A DNA stretch of 64,000 nucleotides from Pseudeuparius sepicola (Eukaryota > Arthropoda > Insecta > Coleoptera > Anthribidae): the NCBI GenBank assembly GCA_963920635.1, contig OY987302.1:35253278-35317277 (forward strand). The letters are read 5' to 3'. Under the pieces are notes generated by a model that was not told the DNA's origin, did no database searches, and saw only the letters and a program-made list of their open reading frames with translations. Every line of letters starts with the position of its first letter. The first letter of the stretch is position 1. The position numbers and the translations under genes were made by a program. Below are positions 23,346 to 34,345 of the stretch, piece by piece.

Positions 23346-24409
23346 AAAAAAGTGCAAATTTAATATTATTATAAAAAATCAATATAATTTTTTTTTTATT
23401 TTGCAGTTCATTTCATAAATGGTGACTTTAAACAGATACATAAAATAAGCAGGTGGTTGTTTGTTCATCTGGCAACTGCTCAAAAATTGCCAAAAATCAA
23501 CTATTTGGTTATTTTATTTCTTATTTTATTTTATTGGTCTGCTTGAACCCACATTATTTGGTCTAAAATTAATAATTAATTTTACCAGCGATCTGTTATA
23601 GAATAGTCCACACGGAGAGGTAAAACTACCACAAGTCGTATATCTGAGAGTACTTCCAAATAGTTTATGTAAACGCTCCCAGAGACTTACCTACTCTTTG
23701 TCTTTTAGAGATCGTTTACAATGGCAGTGAGTTCTCCCTGAGAGGGTTTACATTGGCAAACTATTAGGAAGTACTCTAAGATATTTATACTTGTGATAGT
23801 TTCACTTGCGTGTGTAAACTACGCATTAGTTATTCAGACATGCCTGCCACACGTGGATATTCTCACGCAAGGGATTAATTTTGCGTCCCACGTGAGTAGC
23901 GTGCGCCACAAAAAAATTCACAGTTCAAAAACTATAGGCGCTATAGGTAATTTTTTTTACCAAAAACTTCTTTTATGTTTTGGGCACATTTCCCTTGCAG
24001 CATGTATATAAAAATTTCCGCAAATAAAAAAGTTTCTCGCTTAGTGAAAATTTCATGACACTTTTTATAACCTTGCAATTTTGTTGCTACTTAAAGTGGT
24101 TAATAAACAATATTGGACAATAACAATGGCATTCGTTGTAAGCGCTCATATGTTAACTTCAATTTAAAAAAAATCGAGTCAATAGCTCCACTACTCTCAA
24201 AGATATGACGATGGAAACGTAAAAAACACAATTTCCGTTTTTTCGAAATAAAAAAGGTCTCGACCACAAAAAAATGTCTTAAATCGCCATTTCGTATGCA
24301 GAGTGATGTACTTAACAACACCTATGGGGTCTGATCTAATCTGATCTACCCACAAATTTTTTTTTTGAGAACGGAGCGACTTTTTAGCCCGATTTCGCTC
24401 CACTAGTAG
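23346..24409. other. No gene; sequence between foldback and RT fragment
   Basis: Apart from the MITE at 23606-23819 nothing is recognised. The expected upstream part of the Penelope reverse transcriptase is missing here. It was deleted or replaced before the surviving fragment, which opens right after an in-frame TAG at 24407-24409. Confidence 0.4.
23606..23819. mobile_element. 214 bp TA-flanked MITE
   Basis: Inverted arms of about 65 bp. The ends GTCCACACGGAGAGGTAAAA and (complement of the right end) GTTTACACACGCAAGTGAAA are imperfect but colinear, both followed by ACTA(C/T)CACAAGT. TA at 23604-23605 and 23820-23821. Non-coding. Confidence 0.75.
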
Positions 24410-24491
24410 GTACCTTTCTTAAAACTGTATGTTGATGACATAATTTTAGCCATTCCAAAAAACCATGAATCTGAGTTGCTACAGATATTTA
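24410..24491 (+). pseudogene. Penelope-like RT fragment with YVDD motif
   Basis: In-frame translation reads VPFLKLYVDDIILAIPKNH and continues ESELLQIF. YVDD (24428-24439) is the catalytic motif C of the reverse transcriptase palm, and its context matches Penelope-like RTs, where a (R)YVDD.. box is followed by an 'iP' segment and 'L..F'. Upstream, an in-frame stop at 24407 shows that the N-terminal part of RT is lost. Downstream the frame is cut by the 3032 bp insertion at 24492. Taking out the insertion with one TTA copy puts this fragment back in frame with the C-terminal RT at 27526, which supports both calls. Confidence 0.85.
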
Positions 24492-27400
24492 TAGTCGAAT
24501 TAAATTACGGACTTAAGCTTGAAAAAAATTGTAACATTATGAATTAAAGCGAATCCTATGTATTTTGAGGTCTTTCCGAAAAAAGTAAATAAAAAATGTA
24601 GCCCCGGGTCGAAATTGCCCAAATTTGGGGTTATGTTCATTTTTCGATTTTGCGCAGGCGTATCTTGGAAACGAATCAATATTTTGAAACGGGGTTTACA
24701 CCATTTTAAAGCATAGGAAAAATGGTAATTTTCATGTCCCTTGAAAAATTTTGATCCGAGGCACCGTTCCCGAGATATAAACGATTGAAATGTATGTAGT
24801 ATTTTGAGAAAAAATTGGGAGCTGAAGGCCGAAAATTTGAATGTTCGAACACTAAAGTTTTCATAACTTTGGTAAAAATTAAGATATTTGAAAAAACAAA
24901 AATGCGTTTTGAATGTAAGGGACGAGACTATTGATATCCAGAGGGACGCAAGAAAAATCCCAAAATTGGGCATATGGCGGAGGGGCAAATGACCTAATTT
25001 CATTGGTTGCCTGTAACAGGCAAACTATTTGAAATTTTTTAATGCCACTGACAGAGCTTAATCTTGAATGTCCATTCTTATGTTTGTATGAGTTTTACCG
25101 AAATCGGACTATAATTGGCCAAGATATCAAAGAATTAATTTTTTTTTTTCCCAAAAAAATATATTTTTTTGAAAATGAAATGCCAAAAATGCACCCAATG
25201 ACTAGAATTTTTTTATTTTTTAGTACCTCAATGTGTCTAGAATACCACTACGTTATAGAAAATTCGTCAAAAATATTTTGTCTATTTTTCTGACATTGTT
25301 CATTGTGTGAGTACCAAAAAAACATGGTTTTTGGGAAAAGTTGCCTAAATTGGCAATTTTCAATTACTTGGTCTGAAAGGTGGGCAAACCTAAATTGGAT
25401 GTCGTCTCAACATGTGTACGAAGTTACAAGTCTGTATGTCTATTCTAAGTTTTAGAATTCCCCCGACAAAAGTCCCGTTACACGCGCTCCGCGGGATCCA
25501 AAAATCGTACAGTGTCACTATTGAAGCAGGCACCATAAGGGATTTTTTTTTATTTTTGGATAAAATGTTAATTTGACTTTGCCATCGATTTGTGCTTGTC
25601 AGAGGATGAAAATGACGTCGCAAGAGTCGACCACGTGACTTGCGGTATCAAAATTGACATTTTTTTCAAAAATTATCCAAAATCGGCTTTATTTGACACA
25701 TTTTCGATAAAAGTTATTAGAAAAAGTTGTTTCTTTTGCAATTTTTGGCCTACATACCAATTTTCAGAGACCCTTGATAACATTAACTTTTTACGTGTTT
25801 TTGTAAAAAAAATTCCAAACATTTCAACTGAAATGTATTTATTGAAAGTTGAATTTTTACCTAACCTAACCAGTTGATTTCTTAAACAATCTCTATTTGG
25901 TTTAAAAAATTATGTTAAGCTTGGTGCAAAGTTGATTTAATTTCAAAGGTTTGATGAACACAAACCTAGTCTATTTTTCACGTCGTTAACTACTTTCATC
26001 TAAAAAGAGTTATGTAAAGATAAATGAACACATTTGGTTCATTTGGAAATTAAATTAGCGGTTCCCGATGGAAATTTATCTCTGATAACAGTTTAAGTAA
26101 AAAAAATGAGTAGGCTATGGAGACAGAAATCTTGCATTCCATTTGCGCGCTTTGAGTGCCGAACATTGCCAGAGAAATGTATACAAAATGGTTTCTATTG
26201 ACAATCATCCCAAAAGTAAATGTTCAGGTTCTCGTTGAGATAAAGGCCATTGCTTTCCAGATATTCTGCCGTCTTCTTTTAAATGGAGGAAAATATCGTT
26301 GAATAACAATGACTTGTCGATTTACTGAAAGAGAGAGAAAAAATGGGGAAAAAAATTCAGAAAAAACTTGTTGTCATATTTTTGCATACTATTGCAGATT
26401 TGGGCATGCGACTTATCACATTCAAAATATATCCGAACAATACTCATTTTTTGGTCTTAGGAAATTGCTCATAAAACAAAAGTGGTTTTCTCTTAAATCC
26501 AAAATTTTCAATTTTTTCGAGTAAGAACAAGCACACTGTCGACCTTTTCCGTAATTTGGGCACCTTACAGACATTAGCGCAATTTCGTTTTGTTTCCATC
26601 TACAAGAGTGCCTGAAAATACGTAATAATCAGTAGGTCAAAAAATTGATGTTTTGCAAATTTTTCGCAAAATATTACAGATTTCGCCACCCGACCTCATT
26701 CGAAAGGTAACCAGAAAATACGCATTTTTTGTTTAGCATATATATCTTCTCGTATTTCAAGTTTTTTTTTTTTGAAATCACGAAAAACCAGATTTTAGAG
26801 AACAAAAAACAAACTTATCTTATCACCAAGTTGGAACTTACACACAGGCTTAGGATTAATTTCCTAAAATTATTTACAGTATATTTTTTGTGTATTTTTT
26901 TTGCGTTCTTTCCGAAGGTGAAGTAAGCTTTCTACCAAAAAAAATTTTTTTAGATAGTCCCGGAAAACCGCGCCAAAATCGCATGAGAAAGAATTTCAAA
27001 AAATTTCCCTTTCCGGTTTTTTGCAAATTTCCGAAAAACTATGGCAGATTTCACCGCAGGACCTATTTTGTTTGAAAGCCAAAAAAAAACCCAAAATCTC
27101 TCATAGGCACATATTATGGCCTAACACTTATAGTTTCGCCACAAATTCAACGTGAATTTCGTGTTCATGGTTCTGATCAAAAAAACGAAAAAAGCAACTT
27201 TTTGGTATAAGCGCCTCTGGCGGCGAGAAATACGCCTTAAAAATATGGGTATATGAATTTCCGAACTATTTTTGCCTCCTCTTTCGACTGGTGCATTTAT
27301 TTTTACCATAGGGGTAGTACTTGGCGAGATAATTAGCAATTTTCCTTGAGAAAATCCGGAAAACCCGGTTTTTCCCAATTTAGAAAATTTCGACCAGGGG

Positions 27401-27523
27401 CTACATTTTATTTTTTATTTTTTTGGACAGAGCGCATCAAAATACATTAGATACAATTTGTTTCATCCAGTTACAATTTAATGCAAGCTCGAGAGGTCTT
27501 TTTTTCGTAATTTAATTAGATTA
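24492..27523. mobile_element. 3032 bp long-TIR element inserted in Penelope RT
   Basis: The ends are TAGTCGAATTAAATTACG (24492) and, complemented from the right end, TAATCTAATTAAATTACG. Imperfect inverted similarity extends about 150 bp on each side and includes a shared 'atgtagcccc..ggtcgaaat' block at 24591-24615 and its complement at 27381-27406. TTA is duplicated at 24489-24491 and 27524-27526. The interior holds only low-complexity F/K/N-rich open frames (the longest is 167 codons on the minus strand, 24500-25003, overlapping the TIR) with no transposase motif, so it appears non-autonomous. A 3 bp TTA duplication fits PIF/Harbinger-like insertion, but the ends are not the classic ones, so the superfamily is left open. 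Confidence 0.75.
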
Positions 27524-27909
27524 TTAACAATTTTCAGCCACAGATACAATTTACAATGGAAACGGAATGTGATGATCAACTCCCGTTTTTGGATGTTTTG
27601 GTTGTTAGAGATCATGTAGGTACATTGTCCACCAACTGGTACACCAAACCAACAAGCTCAGGGAGAGTGCTGAATTATTTGTCCGGTCATCCACAGTCAC
27701 ATAAAGTTAGCACTATTAAAAATTTAATACGTAGATCAGCCTCTCTCAGCAGTCCTCATTTTCACAAACAAAACAAAGAAAAAATAAAATCTATTTTAAA
27801 ATTAAACAACTATCCATTATATTTTAAGTTTCCATATATCCGCAATTTGTCAGAAAAAAATAGAAAAGGTCAAAATCTAGTCACCCTCTTTATCCTGTCA
27901 GACAGGTAA
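27524..27909 (+). pseudogene. Penelope-like RT C-terminal part
   Basis: Continues the reverse transcriptase after the insertion: INNFQPQIQFTMETE, then LPFLDVLVVRD, TNWYTKPTSSGRVLNY and SGHPQSHKVSTIKNLIRRS. The pattern 'inFLDv.v....g.l.T.wY.KPT.sgr.LNy.S.HP..hK...i..Li.Ra' is diagnostic of the thumb/connector of Penelope-like polyproteins. The frame closes at a stop at 27907-27909. The normally continuous polyprotein then resumes in another frame toward the endonuclease (27948 on), so this copy is frame-broken as well as interrupted. Confidence 0.9.
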
Positions 27910-27947
27910 AATCTATATTATCATGTTTAAAAGACAAAACACCTCAC

Positions 27948-28262
27948 ATGGTCAATTCCAATTTAGTGCATCAAATCAATTGCAAAAATTGCAATAAGTG
28001 TTACATTGGTATTACAAAACAGTATTTAAAAAATCAAGTCTATTAACATCAATATAATTGTCGTGAGAGAAAAAAAAAACAAATTTGAAAAAACTGCCTT
28101 AGCACAGCACCATTTTTTGACAAAACATGATTTTGACTTTGATGAAGTAAAGATTCTAGACAGAGAGCCATATTATTATAAAAGAACTATTAGTGAGATG
28201 ATTCACATATCTACAAAGTCAACGGTGAATTTTAGAACTGATGTAGCAGGTCTAAGTATCTA
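27948..28262 (+). pseudogene. Penelope GIY-YIG endonuclease remnant
   Basis: The first part reads VHQINCKNCNKCYIGITKQYL: a CxxC zinc-binding pair followed by the YIG half of the GIY-YIG motif. After a stop near 28042 and a frame change, the second part reads KTALAQHHFLTKHDFDFDEV, then REPYYYKRTISEMIHI and VNFRTDVAGLSI. These are the conserved tail of the Penelope endonuclease, including the metal-binding Glu region. The EN domain normally nicks target DNA for insertion. Here at least one frameshift and stop inactivate it. The frame ends at a TAA at 28261-28263. Confidence 0.88.
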
Positions 28263-28721
28263 ATATTTGTAAAGGCCTGTTAACGATATACATCAAATTT
28301 GCAAAAGTAAAAGATAATGGTTACAGGTAGTAAAATGAATACACCCAGTATATAACTGTAAAATAAGTAGTTAAATTATAAAAAAATAAATAAAAAATAA
28401 TCCATAACTTGATATCTACCGAACTAATTTTTTGTTGTAACATACTGAGGTTTTTTTGGGGAAAAAATCTAATTATATAGCTGTTCTCGTTAACGTCCCG
28501 ACCATAAATATATTTACGTTCTACATTGATCGCCAACTTTGACTAACAAATGATTTGGTTTCGTTTCTGTATCATTTTATCCTGTGATACCTATGTGCTC
28601 TATGAAATTTTGTATAATTGACTTAAATATCTGTGATATAGAATAGGTGAGTACTCTGTATTTTTGTATTGTTTCTTTTACGTTTGTTTGTACACATAGT
28701 TATGGTTGTTCTCAAGTTATC

Positions 28722-28905
28722 CTAACTTTCCAAGCGTACCTATATAGTTGTTATATGTTTATGTAATTTATTGTTGTATCATATACACTATAGTTAGCAT
28801 TTTTAGCCCTGAAGAAGACGAAAAATATACTTCGAAAAGTCGGCACATTCTAAAAAAACAGATATTGTTTTTGTCCTCAACCTGATATTTTGCCCATCAA
28901 ATGAT
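28722..28905 (+). mobile_element. Penelope-like terminal repeat, right copy
   Basis: From 'aactttccaagcgtacctat' to 'gatattttgcccatcaaatg', matching 22290-22490 in inverse orientation, directly downstream of the coding remnant. Ends next to an ATAATAATAAT run. Confidence 0.75.
28806..28844 (+). ncRNA. Hammerhead-like motif, decayed copy
   Basis: Same layout as 22360-22398 (GCC, CTGAAGA, GACG, loop, GAAA, GTC, GGC), but stem II reads GACG...CTTC and the stem III palindrome ACGT has become AAGT. Two substitutions therefore hit exactly the pairing positions, so this copy should be inactive. Confidence 0.55.
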
Positions 28906-31394
28906 AATAATAATGTGAATTTACCTAGTTTATCAAATTTTTATCCCGCTTTATAAAATTTGATTTTGGCTCCAAAGGAACTGTGAAATTTTGTCCAATA
29001 GATACGATTATTGTGGCTTATACCGGCAAAATTAGCATACCTACTAAAAAACATGTTTGTACCAAGACATAACCAAAATTCGATTAAGTATCTCAAAAAC
29101 AAAAAACAGGAAAAGACCATTATTTTGTTACATTCTATTTGTACCAGAAATTATGGCACCTTGTTTTTAAACACCCCTTTCTATTGTTTATATTAATAAA
29201 TAAATTATGTTAGGTATACAAGTAGTGAATCATATAATAATGTCAATACAGGGCCGTAGCCAGACAGAAACTTCAGGCAGGACAAAGGACTTTCCTGTCA
29301 GGGCAGTACACATTTGAGAAGTGAGGGATAGGTACCTACAGGGCGTTACTTTGTTGGTGGGGAGAGGAGGGGAGGGGGGAGGGTAAAAAAATTGAATATA
29401 ATTTTTGTTATAAAAAATGCGCCGCAGGCGAAAATTCCTGAAATTTTCAAGGTCAAATATAATATGAATATACAATTTTAAGTCAATGGTAGGTACTTTT
29501 TTTTGCTAATTATGCGGGCGCATAATCATTTGTGCAGTAAGCAAGAATACTCTGTTTTCTTTCATAGAGCAGGAGACAAAAATGTGTTAGGTATCAAATT
29601 TCTATTTTATTGTTGATTTTTAACTGACAAAAATCCAGCAAAAATTATCAATAACAACAATGAACACCGCCTTTTGTGATGTGGAAGTAAAAATAAAAGT
29701 TAGTGCTCATAGTGCCCTATAAATTATCATATTTTTTCAAAGGGACACATTATGTCTATAATTTTTGCAAAAATTTTCTGGCTGGCCAATGTAGTAGGTA
29801 GGTAGCTATGGGTAAATTGCAATTTGTTTCAAGGTGGGGCAATAAAGATTGTTGTTTTTTAAGCGGGTAATAAAAAGAGTACCTACTTAGAGGTGTCTGC
29901 TTACTAAAATGCGCCGCAGACAATTTTTTTTCGAAGATAAGGACCAATTCAGTTTAAATGAAGTATAATAAATTGAAAAATCATCATGAGTCAATAGCAA
30001 AATTTTCCTAACAGAAATCCTCCTGCTTTTCGGTTCTCTTCGCGACCTTTTATAGCCAACGTTAAGTCAACAATATGATAACAAAACAACAACACTAACA
30101 GCAAAAATAACAGCGGCAATGTCAAAAACAAAACAACAAAATGTTCAAAAAGAACGTATCAACAAAACAACACAATAATAACACCAAAGCATACACGAAA
30201 TATCGGAAATCCGTCGCTGTTAAACCGACGAACCACTTCCTGAGCTAATTCTGGAACGACGAAATTATCATATTTTTTAAAAAGCAATAAAAACTGCATC
30301 GCCTATGATGTCCGCTGCCTAGAGAGGGGAGGTACAAGTACATAAAATGAAAGAAAATGTCACTAAATCCCATTTTTTACTGTCATTTTTCACTTTATTG
30401 CCGATTTAAAAAAAGAAAACTGTTTAGAGACGTTGTACCGATCGATTGATGGTTTTAGAATTTTGATTTTCGGCCTAGAAATACGATTTTTGAATAAATA
30501 AATCAGAATATGAAAAAGGTAAAACCATCAATCTCTTGCTATTACTTTTCTAAATACAATGAAAAAAAAATCATCAAAATTGGTTGGAAAATAACGGAAA
30601 AAAACGGGTCCAAAAGATTGCTACTTTAATACACTGCGAGTTCCACCTTAAAATAAATAAATAGTTTTCCGGGCCTACATTTATGTCCATTTCAAATAAT
30701 AATTGTCCCAAAATTTTCTTTAAATGGTTTTATGTCTTTTTACTTGTTACTTTATTTTTAGTATTTCTTTGAAACAATGTAGCTGTCTGCCACCTTTAAA
30801 CGTAGATAGGTATTTAATTTTTTTTTCGTTTCAAGTGCCTGTGCTTATAAAATGTTAGTTTGCTTTTGTACCTACTACTTATTTTATTTTCAATCATTTC
30901 TGCTCTCAAAACATTACCTACCTAATAATACTACTTAATAAACCAGTATAATATAATATTATAATTTACGTAATGCTAATAATGATTAGGAAGTGTGTTA
31001 AAATGCGAAATTGCAGACAAAGTTTACTACGTTTAAACACCCTCCTGTGTTGAGCTGCAGTAAGGTTTGTTACGAGAGAAAGATTATATCTTTTTGATTG
31101 TAGTGCAACAGTCGGTGAAGTGGCAACGCTGCACGGATGTCACGAAATCCGTAATATTTTGGCGGATGATGCAAGCACCGTTACGTAAGAATGTATATAA
31201 GATATACGACGGACTTCACAGAGATAGGAAATTTAATTTTTTCATTTCGTGTATGGTTCGATTGTTAATAGCTTAATCGAATCCTCTCCTCAGACTTTCA
31301 AAGTCATATTTTTGTTTTGGGGCTAATGTGTTTCCTTCGTGTGGATGTCACAGAGCCGCACTTTTTACCGGATGTCACAAGATGCCCTGGATAA

Positions 31395-31397
<3 letters not shown>
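28906..31397. other. No gene; retroposon-like fragments
   Basis: Nothing coding was recognised. A fragment beginning 'cagggccgtagccagac' (29253) with a G-rich tract at 29361-29383 and two 'aaaatgcgccgcag' blocks (about 29416 and 29907) looks like decayed retroposon sequence of the type ending 'ggctacggccctg'. GGATGTCAC motifs recur at about 31136, 31344 and 31373, opposite in orientation to the GTGACATCC cluster at 20240-20610. Confidence 0.45.

Positions 31398-31440
<43 letters not shown>
31398..31440. repeat. TA microsatellite
   Basis: Uninterrupted TA dinucleotides of about 43 bp, placed just outside the GGATGTCAC-containing block, as the AT tract at 20117-20235 is on the other side. Confidence 0.9.
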
Positions 31441-31442
<2 letters not shown>

Positions 31443-32189
31443 ATTCAACAGACAAAGTCAGACCCGATACGTTCTACAGGCAACCTCAGACCCACTAGAT
31501 CCAAAGGTATATCAGGTGTATATTTTGCAAAAAAATACATTACCAAACTATAACTTTTCGAGCAATTTTAGAGGGGTAGGAATATACGAAAATTTTTTTT
31601 TTTTTTGATGGTTAACAGTTGTTGTCAACCCCGACATATAGAACCTCAAAGTGGAGCCCGTTTGTATAATTTTTGCTACGTCTTACAGCATTGTGAATAC
31701 CAGCAATGTTGCCAGCTCAACAGGACTGAGAAGGCTTTCGAATGTACCATTTGCTTATACGATATAATATTTATCTCATACTGGTGCATTTTTAGTTCTT
31801 ACAGTTTTAGCGTTCAGATATTTTTAATCGAGGTATTTAATTTAATTTGGAATTTAATAGACATACAAATACAGATTAAAAGAGCTCCCACCTCTCAGAA
31901 GGGAGCTTCATCCCCTTTTGCTTCAAAAACCACCCACTTATGTGACCTGGAGCCCGTTTTCTGATTTTTCTCAAAAAGTGTTACTCTGACGAGGAAACCG
32001 AATAGGAACCTAAAACAGTTGTTACGAAATTATACGTTTATACATCCTATACATTTTTTTCTTATATACGGCCCTATTCTCACAAATACTATGATTTGAA
32101 AAATTATGTAGCTAAAGTTGGGCAAAAACGAGTAAAATAAAATAATTTCGAGTCAAAAATGGAATAATGAAAATACATAGATACAAATA

Positions 32190-33269
32190 CAGGGTGCCCG
32201 ATTTAGATGGAATAATGGATATAACTTTTTAAATACGCGTTGTATAAGAAAATGTTTCAGACAAGAGTTTTTCAGTTGACCTATCTGCGTATTTTGATGA
32301 TCTTGAATTTTTTTGTAGCTAGTAATTTCGTTGCTACGGCAACCAACTTTGTTTTTTAAATTGCACCATACATTTTTCTGTTCAAATTTGGAATCAGCTC
32401 CTTTTTGTGCATACGAACATCTAAAATTTCATTGGGGTTGCATAAGAAAAATTTTGAGAAAAAGTAGAATTTCTGCAAGTACGCCAAAATTTAAATTCGA
32501 GAGCGTTGCCTAAAAAGTAGGCGAATGCCTAATGAAAATTTTGACATTTTTGCATGTAATGATAACTTACCGACGACTAGTAAATCATGTTAAGCTTGCA
32601 AAATTTGTTTATTAATAAATAAATAGGCAAAATAAATCAATGGTACCTAAAAATCAATTAATCAAATGCTCGAAATGTTCTCCATTTACAATGGCCGAGT
32701 CTGTCCTAAAAACTACTAACTATAACATTCCTAATCCATTCTGGAGGAATCAACGCTATTCCTTTCTTATGCGCTGTTCTATTCTTCTGCCAATCCAAGA
32801 TTGTGGAAAGACTTAGTTTAAATAGCTGCGCACATCACAGTGGTAATGGGGAGGTGCTTCATCTTACTGGAACCAGATATCCTGGATTGGCATACCAAGG
32901 TCAGGAATCACCTCATTTTGCAAAATATATAAATACATTTCGCCAGTCAAATTACCATTGATAATAAATGGACCAATAATGCGTTTGTTATAATGACATA
33001 CATAAGTGTCAAACTTTTCATTAGGCATGGCCTACTTTTTAGGCAACGCTCTCGAATTTAAAAAAATTTCTTATGCAACCACAACGAAATTTTACATGTT
33101 CGTACGCACAAAAAGGAGCTGATCCCAAATTTGAACAGAGAAGTGATTTAAAAAAACAAAGTTGGTTTCCATAGCAACGAAATTACGAAAAACTCTCGTC
33201 TGAAACATTTTTTATACAAGGTGTCTTGAAAAAGTTATATTCATTATTCCATCTAAATAGGGCACCCTC
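32190..33269. mobile_element. Element F: foldback derivative of a mariner-like element
   Basis: Ends CAGGGTGCCCGATTTAGATG and, inverted, CATCTAAATAGGGCACCCTC, with TA at 32188-32189 and 33270-33271. Inverted arms of about 330-350 bp are far longer than the ~30 bp TIRs of normal mariner elements. They surround a transposase fragment (32654-33000, minus strand). Such a structure arises when one half of an element is duplicated in inverse orientation around a remnant of its gene. Confidence 0.82.
32654..33000 (-). pseudogene. Mariner-like transposase C-terminal half, broken
   Basis: The minus strand reads IIGPFIINGNLTGEMYLYIL, QNEVIPDLGMPIQDIWFQ, stop, DEAPPHYHCDVRSYLN, stop, SWIGRRIEQR, then (other frame) VNGEHFEHLIN and a stop. 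'WFQxDxAPPH' carries the second catalytic Asp of the Tc1/mariner DDE/D domain, and 'GxHFEHL' is the usual C-terminus of this insect transposase group. The region between WIGRR and the C-terminus, including the third catalytic acid, is deleted or scrambled. At least two in-frame stops make it a pseudogene. The transposase at 63366-64000 belongs to a similar family (LIGPYFF). Confidence 0.88.
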
Positions 33270-33303
33270 TACATAGATAAAAATACATAGATACAAATAC
33301 ATA

Positions 33304-34345
33304 CAGTGTGGCCCCTTTGGAATTGAGACACCTATGTAATTTTTTTATTTTTCATCCGATTTTAGCCGTTTTTATTTCTGAAGATAGGTTGCAAAAACTC
33401 TACTTTCGTGCAAAATTTCAGATCTTAATCTCAATTTTCAAGGCCTACTACGATTTTTTTTTAGTAAAAAATGACGAAAACCATTTAGCGAATTTTTTAT
33501 TTAAAATCGGACACCACAGCATTAATCGGGATACCCTAAAACCTCCACATACCAAATTTGAACAAAAAATATACAAGGAGTTCCATTCTGGGGGTTGTTA
33601 AAGTTGAGCAAAATAGGATTCTTAAAGGCATCTGGCAAAGTCAAGTGTGCCATGGAATCTTTTCAAAACAGTTGAATAGTCAACAGGACCACTCAAATTG
33701 TTGGTGTGCAAAGATCCAATACAAAAATATACAGAGTGTCTTTCTCTGTACCATCTCAAAATACTGAATTTTTTGGAACTTCAAATCGAGTATATCAAAA
33801 GTGTCCCAGCCGCTATAAACGAAGTAAGTCTTATCAAAATACAGAAGCCTGCCAGTCAGTAAATCCATATGAGTTAAGGTGGCTGGAAGGAAACGCACAG
33901 AAAATGTTGACCAGTATAAAGTTTCATAAAATGTCAGCGTTTTGAGATGGCCCATAGAAAAATACCCTGTATATTTTTTGTATTCAATCTTTGCACACCA
34001 ATACTTTGAGTAGTCCTGTTGATCATTCAACTGTTTTGAGGGGATTCCACAACACACTTGACTCACCAGATGCATTTAAAATTCCTATTTAGCTAATCTT
34101 TAGAACCTTGTAGCATGGAACTCCCTGTATATTTTTTGTTAAAATTTGGTATGTGGGGGTTTTGGGGTATCCTGATTAACGCTGTGTTGTTAGATTTTAA
34201 ATAAAAAAATCGCTAAATGATTTTCGTCATTTTTTTACTAGAAAACAATTCGTAGTAGGCCTTGAAAATTGAGATTAGGACCTGAATTTTGCGCCAAAGT
34301 AGAGTTTTCTGTGACCTATCTTTAGCAAAAATTAGCTGAAGATAA
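33304..34345. repeat. Inverted-repeat unit G inside element E
   Basis: 33370-33830 is inverted at about 33840-34345: 'cctccacataccaaatttga' against the complement at 34140-34165, and 'aggcctactacgatttt' against the complement at about 34250-34265. The left end has CAGTGTGGCCCCTTTGG after TA (33302-33303); the matching right terminus is missing. Open frames on both strands here (131 and 97 codons) mirror each other because of the inversion and are not credible genes. Confidence 0.7.

Noticed and set aside
24500..25003. 167-codon minus-strand open frame as a gene
   Set aside because: It overlaps the TIR of the inserted element, has F/K/N-rich low-complexity composition and no recognisable motif.
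31605..31964. 119-codon frame as a host exon
   Set aside because: Its 3' part runs into the TIR of element E; no family resemblance and no splice evidence.
33680..34075. 131-codon minus-strand frame and overlapping 79-codon plus-strand frame
   Set aside because: They lie across the centre of inverted unit G and mirror each other because of the inversion.
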